64,000 nucleotides of DNA. Origin: Desulfurococcales archaeon (lineage in GTDB: Archaea > Thermoproteota > Thermoprotei_A > Sulfolobales > AG1). A model generated the notes under the pieces. That model worked only from the letters and a program-made list of their open reading frames with translations, did not search any database and was not told the origin of the DNA. Positions within the stretch are counted from its first letter, which is position 1; every line of letters starts with the position of its first letter. The translations under genes and the position numbers were made by a program. The stretch covers positions 52,688 through 116,687 of the forward strand of contig WYEN01000104.1 in the NCBI GenBank assembly GCA_009903825.1. The letters run 5' to 3'. Positions 25,530 to 34,022 of this stretch are shown here, in pieces.

Positions 25530-25747
25530 GCCATAAAAGATCTTTTCTGAAAACTCTTAAGGCATGTAAAAATTGTAAAGCATTGGTTTCTCTAGATGTC
25601 GAGAGATGTCCTGTATGCGGATCTACTGATTTCACTGAGGAATGGTCTGGAATGATTATAGTTTTTGATCCTGAGAGATCTAGGATAGCAAATATGCTTA
25701 ATATCAAGAAGCCTGGGAGATATGCTATAAAACTAGGACGATACTAA
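25526..25747 (+). CDS. spt4: Transcription elongation factor Spt4 (RpoE'')
   Basis: 73 aa zinc-ribbon protein: KACKNCKALVSLDVERCPVC binds Zn, and FTEEWSGMIIVFDPERS is the Spt5-binding core. With Spt5 it forms the processivity clamp over RNA polymerase. The ATG overlaps the rpo7 stop. Confidence 0.95.
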   Translation: MSHKRSFLKTLKACKNCKALVSLDVERCPVCGSTDFTEEWSGMIIVFDPERSRIANMLNIKKPGRYAIKLGRY

Positions 25748-25789
25748 CTTTTATATAAATCAAATAAATTTTTATCAGAGGAGTTTAAA

Positions 25790-26653
25790 ATGAGCTTAGG
25801 AGGCTGGTATTTACAGAAAGTTTCTGAAAACACTTTCCTAGGAATGAGAATCAGATCTATAGTGTTTTCAGGTAGAACCAAATATCAACATGTAGAGATA
25901 GTAGTTTTCGAAGACTATGGAACAGGACTTGTGTTAGACGGACTTGTACAGTCCACAGAGGCAGATGAATATTTATATCATGAGTCTCTAGTTCATCCTG
26001 CAATGATCTTACATAATGATCCTAAGAATATTCTGATTATAGGAGGCGGCGAAGGAGCTACTCTAAGAGAAGTTCTTAAACATAATACTGTTAAACACGT
26101 GGTGATGGTAGATATAGATGGCGAACTTGTTGATCTAGCTAAAAAATACTTAGGATCTATTCACCAAGGATCTTTTTATGATCCAAGGGCGGAGATAGTA
26201 ATCGAAGATGGCTATAAATATGTTATGAGAACATCTGATAAATCTTTTGATGTGGTGATTATGGATCTTACAGATCCTTATGATCCTCATGGACCAGCTA
26301 GAGAGCTTTATACAGAAAAATTCTTTAGAGAAATTAAGAGAATTTTAAAAGAAGATGGAGTATTAGTTTCTCAGATAGGCAACGCATTTTATTATGAGGA
26401 TATCTACAACAAGATTATTGAAGATTCTAAGAGAGTATTTAGATATGTAAAAGAATATAGTGTTTGGATACCATCTTTCGGGTATGAAGTATGTTTTATG
26501 TTGGCAACTGATCATACGAATCCTGATAAATTATCTGATGAAGATCTAGATAAAATAATTAGAAAAAGAAATGTTTCTACAAGATATATTAATGGAATTA
26601 AGATAAAGGCTATGTTTAATCTAGGCGTGAGAAAAAAATTAAGACACAGCTGA
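25790..26653 (+). CDS. speE: Polyamine aminopropyltransferase (spermidine synthase family)
   Basis: 287 aa. LDGLVQSTEADEYLYHESLVHPA, IIGGGEGATLREVLKH (SAM-like fold), MVDIDGELVDLAKKYL, VVIMDLTDPYDPHGPARELY are all signature segments. It transfers aminopropyl from decarboxylated SAM to putrescine, agmatine or longer polyamines; crenarchaeal enzymes often prefer agmatine or longer acceptors. The SpeD-like gene at 45718 would supply the donor. Preceded by GAGGAG. Its last 15 nt overlap the convergent MmgE/PrpD gene. Confidence 0.94.
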   Translation: MSLGGWYLQKVSENTFLGMRIRSIVFSGRTKYQHVEIVVFEDYGTGLVLDGLVQSTEADEYLYHESLVHPAMILHNDPKNILIIGGGEGATLREVLKHNTVKHVVMVDIDGELVDLAKKYLGSIHQGSFYDPRAEIVIEDGYKYVMRTSDKSFDVVIMDLTDPYDPHGPARELYTEKFFREIKRILKEDGVLVSQIGNAFYYEDIYNKIIEDSKRVFRYVKEYSVWIPSFGYEVCFMLATDHTNPDKLSDEDLDKIIRKRNVSTRYINGIKIKAMFNLGVRKKLRHS

Positions 26654-28024
26654 TCTAATTGTTATTATATCTGTGAGCTCTCTAAGATCTTTAAGACTTT
26701 CGATGTTTCTAACTTTGCTGATTAATTCTTTGATCTGAGACTCTTCTAAGATATTTTCTGTTAATCTTCTAAACTTCTTCTCCACCTCATTCCATGTCAA
26801 AGGATTTTTGAAATGACCTTTTGGATATATAGATGTCTCAGAATATATTCTGCCATCTAATGTCTCTATCTCTATTGTATTAGGAATGCCCTCTGGGTAT
26901 ATCTCATCATACTTAGGATCTATCTCAATACTCATTTTCTTCATTAATTCTCTTACATCTCTCCCGAGAATTTTTTCATCACTAAAACTCTCGATCCAGA
27001 TGTAATTATCTAATAAAGTTCTTGCAACAATATATGGAAGACTATGATCTGCTGTCTCTCTCGTCTTAGGATCCCATTTCTCAGGATCTTTAGCTATGAT
27101 CTTGTAGCATACTGTAAAGGTTTTAATCATGATCCTTTTTATCTCAGACGGATCAATTCTTTCTCTAAGTTTCAATGTAGCCTCAACAGCTGACATAGCA
27201 TGATACTCGACAGGCCAGTATTTTATAGAGGTTTTTAAAACTCTGAATCTCTCTCCAGCCACGCCTCCCAATTTCTCAATATCGAATCTCTGTTTTGATA
27301 CTACGTTAAAGAACCCGAATTCTCCTTCGAAAACAGGTGAGGGCCCTGTGAATCCTTCTTCAGCTAATAGAGTTGCTAAAAGACCTTTTCTTGCTGAGTT
27401 TGCTGCTGTAGATCCTTTCCACATACTTAATTCCCCTGATCTTGTCTGTCTCAGAGACAATGATTCATTGGTGGCAAGATTTATAGCATGATAAATTTTT
27501 TCGACGGGAAGTTCTAATAATTTTGCTGCTCCCGCGGCTGTCCCTATAGTTATATATGCCACATGATCTATTCCTACACTTCTAACTGAAAATGCGTCTG
27601 CTAGTCTTGTGGCAATCTCATATGCTATGATCATGCTTAAGACAGCTTGTTTACCATCGATCTCTCTATCTTCAGCTAAAGCTATTATTGCAGGTATCAT
27701 ATCGCTAGGATGCAAAGCTTCTTTAGAAAGATAAGTATCATTGAAATCTAAATATCTTACTCCAACACCATTTGCAAATGTTGCATACTCAGGTATTGTT
27801 ATATAATTCTCGCCCCATAACTTTGATCCTTTTGACACAGGTTTTGTTTTTCTAGCAAGTTTTCTCACAATCACATAAGGTCTCTCATTAAATGCTGCTA
27901 ACGCCACTCCTATACTATCTAAAACACGTTTCTTTATCTCATCTATAGAATCATGATCAAGATTTCTAAAACTTATCTCTGAGATATATTCAGCAATCTT
28001 CCAAGACAACTCATTCTTTCTCAA
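26639..28024 (-). CDS. MmgE/PrpD family protein (2-methylcitrate dehydratase-like)
   Basis: 461 aa. Family landmarks: SIGVALAAFNERP, YATFANGVGVRYLDFNDTYLSKEALHPSDMI and AIALAEDREIDGKQAVL near the N-terminus; LRQTRSGELSMWKGSTAANSARKGLLA in the middle; and HSLPYIVARTL toward the end. PrpD dehydrates 2-methylcitrate, but the family also includes iminodisuccinate epimerases and uncharacterised members. No prpB or prpC is present, so the substrate is open. Confidence 0.85.
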   Translation of the reverse strand: MRKNELSWKIAEYISEISFRNLDHDSIDEIKKRVLDSIGVALAAFNERPYVIVRKLARKTKPVSKGSKLWGENYITIPEYATFANGVGVRYLDFNDTYLSKEALHPSDMIPAIIALAEDREIDGKQAVLSMIIAYEIATRLADAFSVRSVGIDHVAYITIGTAAGAAKLLELPVEKIYHAINLATNESLSLRQTRSGELSMWKGSTAANSARKGLLATLLAEEGFTGPSPVFEGEFGFFNVVSKQRFDIEKLGGVAGERFRVLKTSIKYWPVEYHAMSAVEATLKLRERIDPSEIKRIMIKTFTVCYKIIAKDPEKWDPKTRETADHSLPYIVARTLLDNYIWIESFSDEKILGRDVRELMKKMSIEIDPKYDEIYPEGIPNTIEIETLDGRIYSETSIYPKGHFKNPLTWNEVEKKFRRLTENILEESQIKELISKVRNIESLKDLRELTDIITIRSAVS

Positions 28025-28087
28025 AAATACTCCACCGAATAATTATAAAAATTTTTCAATATTTAATTTATATATTTATGAGCTAAG

Positions 28088-28885
28088 ATGAGAAAAATAG
28101 CCATCGTGACTGGCGCATCATCAGGAATTGGAAGAGAGATCTCAATAGAGCTTGCATCTAGATCTTACGATCTTGTTGTTGTAGCTAGAAGAAGAGATCT
28201 TTTAGAAAAACTTAAATATGATCTTGAGGATAAATACAAGATCAATGTGTATTCGTTAGCTCATGATCTTTCAAATATTGAGGAGATAAACAGACTTGTA
28301 GAAGATATCAAAAGACTTGATCTCAGTATAAATGTTCTTGTGAATAATGCTGGCGCAGGAATATACGGTCCTTTACATGAGCTAAACGATGAAGACGTGA
28401 TCAGAATAATAAATCTTAATTATGTGGCTCCCGTCCTGCTTACAAAAAGACTGATCCCTGATCTTTCGAAAAACAAAGGGTGTATAGTTAATATCATAAG
28501 CATGGCCTCATATCTCTCGATACCATGGTTTGAGATATACACATCGACAAAAGCTGCTTTATCAAATTTTACTGAGGCGTTGAGAGTCGAGTTGAGACCT
28601 TTAGGAATAAGAGTGATAGGTGTCTACCCAGGATATGTTAAGACAGATTTTCATAGAAACACTATTGCATCTAAATCAGCTTTAAATAAGAGAGATATGC
28701 CAAGAGGGCCTGTTCTAGATCCTAGATATATAGCTAAGATAGTTGCAGATAAAATAGATGATGCCTCCTTTAATAAGGACATAATACCTGGCAGAATATA
28801 TAAAGTTGCCTACGTCTTAAACAAGTTGTTCAGTCCTGTAGTAAAATATTATATAAAAAGATCTTTTGAGAAAAAATTGGTTTAA
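28088..28885 (+). CDS. Short-chain dehydrogenase/reductase
   Basis: 265 aa. The cofactor motif is TGASSGIGREI (TGxxxGxG), followed by NNAGAGIYGPL (NNAG). Catalytic Ser is in NIISMASYLS, with YTSTK as the YxxxK motif. ARRRD after the second strand suggests NADPH preference. The C-terminal helix region (residues 235-265) is hydrophobic and basic, as in DltE-like reductases. Substrate unknown. It converges on the Mrp gene across a gap that may encode a guide RNA. Confidence 0.9.
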   Translation: MRKIAIVTGASSGIGREISIELASRSYDLVVVARRRDLLEKLKYDLEDKYKINVYSLAHDLSNIEEINRLVEDIKRLDLSINVLVNNAGAGIYGPLHELNDEDVIRIINLNYVAPVLLTKRLIPDLSKNKGCIVNIISMASYLSIPWFEIYTSTKAALSNFTEALRVELRPLGIRVIGVYPGYVKTDFHRNTIASKSALNKRDMPRGPVLDPRYIAKIVADKIDDASFNKDIIPGRIYKVAYVLNKLFSPVVKYYIKRSFEKKLV

Positions 28886-28887
28886 AA

Positions 28888-28939
28888 TCACTGCGTGGGT
28901 TTTTCATCATATCTCAGTTTTTAAGACCTTGCTCATCTA
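28888..28939 (-). ncRNA. Candidate box C/D guide RNA
   Basis: On the minus strand: C-like TAGATGA (28939-28933), 15 nt, D' CTGA (28917-28914), 3 nt, perfect C' ATGATGA (28910-28904), 12 nt, then GTGA (28891-28888) where D should be CTGA. Spacing D'-C' (3 nt) and C'-D (12 nt) is exactly that of archaeal dual-guide C/D sRNAs. TTAAA/TTTAA outside the boxes could close a short terminal stem. It fills the gap between two convergent genes. The imperfect C and D boxes lower confidence. Confidence 0.45.
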
Positions 28940-28944
28940 TTTAA

Positions 28945-29832
28945 TTATTCTTCTTCAACTAATTTAATTATTTTATCAGCGATCTTAAGAAACTCTTTTG
29001 AAGCTGGCGAGTCAGGATATTTCACAAAAAATATCTCTCCTCTGTCATTTGCCTCTGAAACTCTAGGGTCTAAAGGTATTTTCCCAAGCAATTCCACTCC
29101 AAGAGCTTTTGCAAGTCTTTCTCCACCTCCTTCTCCAAAGATTTTTATTATTCTTCCGTCATCACATACATAGTAACTCATGTTCTCGATGACGCCCAAT
29201 ATCTTTATATCTTTATTAAAATCTCTCTTGATCATTTCAACAAATCTTATAGATTTAGCAACTACGTGAGAGCTTACCTCTGAGGGAAGCGTGACAAAGA
29301 TCACAGCATCTATAGGAGCCGCCTGAAATATGTTTAAAGCATCATCGCCGGTCCCCGGCGGAGCATCAAACAACAGATAATCTAGAGGCCCCCAGTCAAC
29401 ATCCTCCAAAAATTGTTGTAAGGCTTTCATCTTTATAGCTCCTCTCCAGGCTACTGGAAGAGTTCTGTCGCTCAACATGAACTCTATAGAAACTATTTTT
29501 ATTCCAAGAGCATTCTCTACAGGAATTATTATAGTCTCTCCCTTCTCATCTACGACTGCCCCCAGAACCTCGTCTTCGACACCAAGCATTCTAGGAATTG
29601 ACGGGCCGTGAAAATCTACGTCAGCAACTCCTACTCTCCTGTTTCTAAGGGCTAGAGCCATTGCTAGGGAGGATGTTATAAAAGATTTTCCTACGCCGCC
29701 TTTTCCACTTAAAACAACTATTTTATATCTTATCTTACTCATTCTCTCCTCAAGTTTTTTAGACATTGCAGGACCTATTCTTCTCTGAGGCTGTTGTATT
29801 CTCACACCTCCACCACTTTTTGGAGTAGACAT
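28945..29832 (-). CDS. Mrp/NBP35-type P-loop ATPase (Fe-S carrier)
   Basis: 295 aa. The deviant Walker A is VLSGKGGVGKSFITSSLAMA. VADVDFHGPSIPRMLGVED is the switch I region and LDYLLFDAPPGTGDDALN is the Walker B/PPGTGD hallmark of ApbC/Mrp. The C-terminal CxxC is not seen: ENMSYYVCDDGRIIKIFGEG has one Cys (CDD) where others carry CxxC. The N-terminal tail is basic and Gln-rich. It transfers Fe-S clusters in homologs; loss of the second Cys is notable. Confidence 0.88.
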   Translation of the reverse strand: MSTPKSGGGVRIQQPQRRIGPAMSKKLEERMSKIRYKIVVLSGKGGVGKSFITSSLAMALALRNRRVGVADVDFHGPSIPRMLGVEDEVLGAVVDEKGETIIIPVENALGIKIVSIEFMLSDRTLPVAWRGAIKMKALQQFLEDVDWGPLDYLLFDAPPGTGDDALNIFQAAPIDAVIFVTLPSEVSSHVVAKSIRFVEMIKRDFNKDIKILGVIENMSYYVCDDGRIIKIFGEGGGERLAKALGVELLGKIPLDPRVSEANDRGEIFFVKYPDSPASKEFLKIADKIIKLVEEE

Positions 29833-29916
29833 TCTAAACGGATTTTCATCAGAAGATATCTTTTATACACCATAAATAGATTATTTTAACAATTAATAAT
29901 ATTATGGCGAGGACTT

Positions 29917-30291
29917 GTGCGAGAAATTGTTGTAGTAGATTTTAAAGGTAGAATAACTATACCTAAATATCTTCGAGAGGAGGTCGGGATTAGAGAAGGT
30001 GATAAAGTTATTATTGAGATAGGTAGAGACGGAAGATCTTTGATAATAAGATCTGTTGTTGAGAGAGGGTCTCTAATAATGATCTCTGTAGAAAAAAGAG
30101 AAGATATTGATACATTATTTGAAGAGTTCAAAAGATTTCTTCCAGAGAAAAATATAATTGATCTGAGATGTGTGAGAGATATTGATAATAAATATAGTTG
30201 TAAAATAATTGCAGAGATAGACCTCAGAGATGAGAAGATGAAAAAAATAATAGAAGAGCTTTCACAAATATATCATATAGAGAAGCTGTAA
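29917..30291 (+). CDS. AbrB/SpoVT-domain transcription regulator
   Basis: 124 aa. Residues 4-42 are a clear AbrB swapped-hairpin domain (VVVDFKGRITIPKYLREEVG, IREGDKVIIEIG). The remaining 80 residues contain Cys and acidic strands. GTG start after AGGACTT. The free C-terminal half may bind a ligand or be an unrecognised dimer domain. It precedes a metallo-beta-lactamase-like gene by 17 nt, so the two may be co-expressed. Confidence 0.8.
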   Translation: MREIVVVDFKGRITIPKYLREEVGIREGDKVIIEIGRDGRSLIIRSVVERGSLIMISVEKREDIDTLFEEFKRFLPEKNIIDLRCVRDIDNKYSCKIIAEIDLRDEKMKKIIEELSQIYHIEKL

Positions 30292-30308
30292 AATTTAGAG
30301 GAGATTAA

Positions 30309-30977
30309 ATGCACATAGGATCAGGAGTATATAAAGTTGCTGGCGTAGACATCTCCTCTATATACGATGACTCTGCTTATCTAATCACATATGAGAGATG
30401 TCATATAATGATTGATGCAGGCAGCGGCGCCGGGCTTGACAACATGTTGAGAAACATAGCTTATGTAATCAATGATTTAAAAGAGATCAGATATTTAATT
30501 TTGACACATTCACATCATAGAAATAGCGGTGGAGCTTATTATATGAAAAGCTTAAATCCAGACTTACAGATCATAGCACATTATCCTGATAGCATTTATC
30601 TTAGAAAACCTGAGAAAGAATATAACATGTTCATAGATGAATTAAAAGATCAGAAGCCTGTGCCGGTGTCTTTAGAGATCTGGGATGAGATAAGAACATT
30701 AAAACTATGTGAAGATGATATAAAGATCCTTTATACTCCATGTCACACCAGAGGCTCTATAAGCATAGCAGTTATGAGAGGAGATTTGAAATATATCTTT
30801 GTAGGAGGGTTATTAGAAGAGATGAAGAAAGAGACATATGAGTGCGAAAGATCTAAGGAGATGATCTTTAACGAAGATCCTGATATCTTATGTGGAAGCA
30901 TAAGATGTATTTATGGTAGAAATAATATTTATGAACATATATGGAGGACGCATATTTATGAAAAAAGAGATGTCTAG
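30309..30977 (+). CDS. Degenerate metallo-beta-lactamase-fold protein
   Basis: 222 aa. The fold is visible: CHIMIDAGSGAGLDNML, YLILTHSHHRNSGGAYYM (motif HxHxDH appears as HSHHRN), ILYTPCHTRGSISIAV (third His kept), and FVGGLLEE where FxGD is usual. The Asp of HxHxDH and the bridging Asp are both replaced, so only a reduced metal site is possible. Overlaps the DUF72 gene start by up to 20 nt. It may be a non-enzymatic or single-metal member of the family. Confidence 0.72.
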   Translation: MHIGSGVYKVAGVDISSIYDDSAYLITYERCHIMIDAGSGAGLDNMLRNIAYVINDLKEIRYLILTHSHHRNSGGAYYMKSLNPDLQIIAHYPDSIYLRKPEKEYNMFIDELKDQKPVPVSLEIWDEIRTLKLCEDDIKILYTPCHTRGSISIAVMRGDLKYIFVGGLLEEMKKETYECERSKEMIFNEDPDILCGSIRCIYGRNNIYEHIWRTHIYEKRDV

Positions 30978-31722
30978 CAAAAATATTTATATAGGAACAT
31001 GTGGATTTCCTAGAAAAAGAGAAGAGATATATAAGAAACTAGATGTTGCAGAGATTCAAGAGACTTTTTACGACCTGATCTCAGAGGATAGAGCATTAAA
31101 AATTGTCTCATCCAAGCCTGAGCATTTCAAGTTAACAGCTAAAGTATTTCAAGGAATAACTCATCACAGCACAAGCCCCACCTGGAGAAGAAGTAAGACA
31201 AAACTGTCTGGAGACTTAGAGAGATATGGTCTTCTAAGACCTACCACCGAGAATCTAAAGCTATGGGAGAAGCAACTGGAGCTTTTTAAAATATTGAAAG
31301 TTGAGATAGCAGTTTTTCAGACGCCACCATCTTTCGACTTTTCTGACGAGAATATAAGAAATGTGAAGGAATTTTTCTCATCAATAGACAGAGATTCATT
31401 GAAAATAGCGTGGGAACCTAGAGGAGGATGGAATAAAGAGAATAATAAAGAGATCCTATGTAAAATATTGTCCGAGCTAGATGTAATTCATATAGTTGAT
31501 ATATTCAGAAATACTCCATGTATACAGGAGACCTCATATATAAGACTTCACGGGATCGGTGGTGGAGAAGTTAATTATAGATACAAATATAAAGATGAGG
31601 ATCTTAATATTTTAAAGGAGAAGATATTTAATTTATCTTCCAAGGAGATTTATGTGTTATTTAACAATGTGTACATGTTTGATGATGCAATAAGATTCAA
31701 AGAAATTTTGAGAGGGGGCTAA
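30958..31722 (+). CDS. DUF72 (YecE-like) protein
   Basis: 254 aa from ATG 30958; a longer frame begins at 30913 inside the previous gene. IYIGTCGFPRKREEIYKKLD and VAEIQETFYDL are the DUF72 N-terminal motifs; FKLTAKVFQGITH, AVFQTPPSFDF, LKIAWEPRGGW and TSYIRLHGIGG follow in the right order for the TIM-barrel fold. Function unknown; structural similarity to TIM-barrel endonucleases is known for the family. GGAGGA precedes the chosen start by about 12 nt. Confidence 0.87.
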   Translation: MKKEMSSKNIYIGTCGFPRKREEIYKKLDVAEIQETFYDLISEDRALKIVSSKPEHFKLTAKVFQGITHHSTSPTWRRSKTKLSGDLERYGLLRPTTENLKLWEKQLELFKILKVEIAVFQTPPSFDFSDENIRNVKEFFSSIDRDSLKIAWEPRGGWNKENNKEILCKILSELDVIHIVDIFRNTPCIQETSYIRLHGIGGGEVNYRYKYKDEDLNILKEKIFNLSSKEIYVLFNNVYMFDDAIRFKEILRGG

Positions 31723-31760
31723 AAATAAGACTTCTCAAACTTCCAGAACATCTCAGAGAA

Positions 31761-32267
31761 ATGTTGAGAGAACCTGTGGGCATACTTATAGAAGGTGAAG
31801 ATTTTTATGAGGTAGCTAGAAAAGTATCTTCAATAATAAGAGAGGATAGATCCTGGTGTGTAGGAGATCTTGTTGTAAAAACTTTGATAGACATAGGCTT
31901 TGTACCTGATGTAGCAATCATAGATGGTAAGACTCTCAGAGAGAAAGAGATTGATATAAAACCTATAGAACACATCTATAGATCATATGGCGAGATTTTT
32001 AAAATAAAAAATCCTTCAGGACATATAAATCTTGAGATAATAGATCTTATTAAAAAAATAGTTGAGATAAAAAGAAAAACACTTATATTAGTTGATGGCG
32101 AAGAAGATCTTTTGTCGCTACCAGTTATAGCATATGCTCCTGATAATGAGTATGTAATATATGGCCTCCCAGGGAGAGGCGTGATAGTGATTAAGATAAA
32201 TAGTTTTATCAGAGAAAAAGTTTTTAAAATACTAGAACAGATGATCCCTATAGCATATGATTCTTAA
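31761..32267 (+). CDS. GTP-dependent dephospho-CoA kinase (DUF359)
   Basis: 168 aa from the first ATG. GDLVVKTLIDIGFVPDVAII, DGKTLRE, LVDGEEDLLSLPVI and YGLPGRGVIVIKI are the diagnostic segments of archaeal DUF359, which makes CoA from dephospho-CoA with GTP. The frame stays open upstream and reads ATA AGA CTT CTC..., i.e. IRLLKLPEHLREMLREPVG; the LP-x-LR-x-x-x-x-PxG part is the conserved family N-terminus. GAGGGGG ends 6 nt before that ATA (31725). Initiation at ATA or another rare codon is likely; the coordinates here use the first standard codon. Confidence 0.85.
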   Translation: MLREPVGILIEGEDFYEVARKVSSIIREDRSWCVGDLVVKTLIDIGFVPDVAIIDGKTLREKEIDIKPIEHIYRSYGEIFKIKNPSGHINLEIIDLIKKIVEIKRKTLILVDGEEDLLSLPVIAYAPDNEYVIYGLPGRGVIVIKINSFIREKVFKILEQMIPIAYDS

Positions 32268-32385
32268 TATATCATAGACTTTTCAGATCTTCTCTCTAAA
32301 AAACATTACTCTCATTTATAGAAAGATCTTTGTCTAGAGAAGACATATTATTATCTGAGGATTATTTTAATCTTGAGGATTATTT

Positions 32386-33093
32386 ATGAAAGCTGCCATA
32401 TTAGCAGGAGGTTTCGGCAAAAGATTAAGACCTTATACAGAAGATAGACCTAAACCTCTTATCGAGGTCGGTGGCAAACCTATATTGATATGGCAAATTG
32501 AGTGGTTAAAATCTTACGGCATTGATGAAGTGATCCTTCTCGTAGGATATAAAAAAGAAAAGATAATCGATACAATAGGCTCTGGAAGTAGATTTGGTGT
32601 CAAAGTGAGTTATATAGTCGAGGACGAGCCTTTAGGAACTGGCGGAGCAATTAAAAATGCTGAGTCTTTTCTCAAAAATGAGGATTATTTTCTAGTATTA
32701 AACGGAGATATAATAACAAATCTTGATATAAGAAGACTTGTCGCCGAATTTCTAGAAGATCGAAATGTTATTGCAGGGATCTCTGTTGTTCCTCTCAAAA
32801 GTCCTTATGGCATTATAGAGATTGATGATAGAAATTATATCAAAAGATTTATTGAGAAGCCTGTTCTCAAAGAGTTTAATATAAATGCAGGAGTATATAT
32901 AATGAGAAAAGAGATCTTCCCTTATCTACCTGATAAAGGTGATATCGAGAAAACAACGTTTCCAAGACTTGCTGAAGAAAATAAATTAAAAGCGATAATA
33001 TTTACAGATGTATATTGGAGGTCTATAGACACATATAAAGATATAGAAGAAGTCTCTCAAGATATAAAAAGGATATTCGAGGCTATAAAATAG
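32386..33093 (+). CDS. Nucleotidyltransferase (sugar-1-phosphate NTP transferase)
   Basis: 235 aa. MKAAILAGGFGKRLRPYTEDRPKPLIEVGGKP is the pyrophosphorylase signature; GTGGAIKNAESFL, VLNGDIITNLDI, FIEKPV and NAGVYIM complete the core. No C-terminal left-handed helix domain, so it is a compact mannose-1-P guanylyl- or glucose-1-P thymidylyl-type enzyme, serving glycan precursor synthesis (perhaps S-layer N-glycans). TGAGGATTATTT occurs twice just upstream, the second copy carrying the ribosome-binding site. Confidence 0.88.
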   Translation: MKAAILAGGFGKRLRPYTEDRPKPLIEVGGKPILIWQIEWLKSYGIDEVILLVGYKKEKIIDTIGSGSRFGVKVSYIVEDEPLGTGGAIKNAESFLKNEDYFLVLNGDIITNLDIRRLVAEFLEDRNVIAGISVVPLKSPYGIIEIDDRNYIKRFIEKPVLKEFNINAGVYIMRKEIFPYLPDKGDIEKTTFPRLAEENKLKAIIFTDVYWRSIDTYKDIEEVSQDIKRIFEAIK

Positions 33094-33107
33094 TTTGGTG
33101 GTCAGAT

Positions 33108-34001
33108 GTGTATATAATATCTCTTCCTGGAGACCCTGGAATAGGAAGATCATTAGCAGAGAAATTTGATGCCGAATATTCAGAAGCATTTTCAAAAATT
33201 TTTCCTGACGGAGAGACTTATATAAGACTAGATAAGAGACCTGCCTCAGAAGATGAAGTGTTTTTAATACAATCAATGTACCCAGATCAAGACAGAAGAT
33301 TTTTTGAGTTATTAGAGGCTCTTGATATTCTCAGGCAACATAAAAACATTAATATATTACTGACATATATGGCTTATGCTAGACAAGATAAGATCTTTTT
33401 AGAAGGAGAGCCTATCTCTGCTAGAATAGTAGTAGAAAGTCTTCTAAAAGATAATGTCAGAAATATTTTTGTGGTAGAGCCTCACTCAAACATGATCTTG
33501 TCATATAATAAGATCCGTGTCATAGATGGAGTATCTATTTTCTCAGATATTATAAAGAGAGAAATAGAGACTGAAAAGATCATTATAATATCGCCAGATC
33601 AAGGAGGTGTGGAGAGAGCTCGCAGACTTGCCACTAAACTTGGTGTAGATATGATCTCTTTCATAAAATATAGAGATAGACATACTGGCGAGATCCGAAT
33701 AGAGATGCCAGCAGATCTTCATAAGATATCAGGCATGAACACTGTGATAGTAGATGACATATTATCCACTGGAGGAACTATTGCCGAGAGCGCTGAGATT
33801 CTTAGAAGATATAAAGCTGAAAAGGTCATAGTTGTATGTACTCATTGTCTTTTTGTATCAAACGCTTTGGATAAAGTCAGATCCTCAGGTGTTGACAAGA
33901 TCTATTGTGCAAACACTGTCAAGAAGAAGATTAATGATCCATTGATATATTATCTCGACATCTCTAGGTATATAAAAGATTTTTTGAGTAGAGAATTATA
34001 A
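33108..34001 (+). CDS. prs: Ribose-phosphate pyrophosphokinase
   Basis: 297 aa. FPDGETYIRLDKRP, LTYMAYARQDKIFLEGEPIS (flexible ATP loop), DQGGVERARRLA and the PRPP loop TVIVDDILSTGGTIAESAEIL are clear. It makes PRPP for nucleotide, His and Trp synthesis. GTG start, 14 nt after the nucleotidyltransferase. Length is that of the archaeal class. Confidence 0.94.
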   Translation: MYIISLPGDPGIGRSLAEKFDAEYSEAFSKIFPDGETYIRLDKRPASEDEVFLIQSMYPDQDRRFFELLEALDILRQHKNINILLTYMAYARQDKIFLEGEPISARIVVESLLKDNVRNIFVVEPHSNMILSYNKIRVIDGVSIFSDIIKREIETEKIIIISPDQGGVERARRLATKLGVDMISFIKYRDRHTGEIRIEMPADLHKISGMNTVIVDDILSTGGTIAESAEILRRYKAEKVIVVCTHCLFVSNALDKVRSSGVDKIYCANTVKKKINDPLIYYLDISRYIKDFLSREL

Positions 34002-34022
34002 ATCTTGTGAGAAAAGAGTGAT

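Noticed and set aside
32350..32385. Doubled TGAGGATTATTT before the nucleotidyltransferase as an operator
   Set aside because: Short A/T-rich repeat; the second copy is just the ribosome-binding region and no symmetry supports a binding site.
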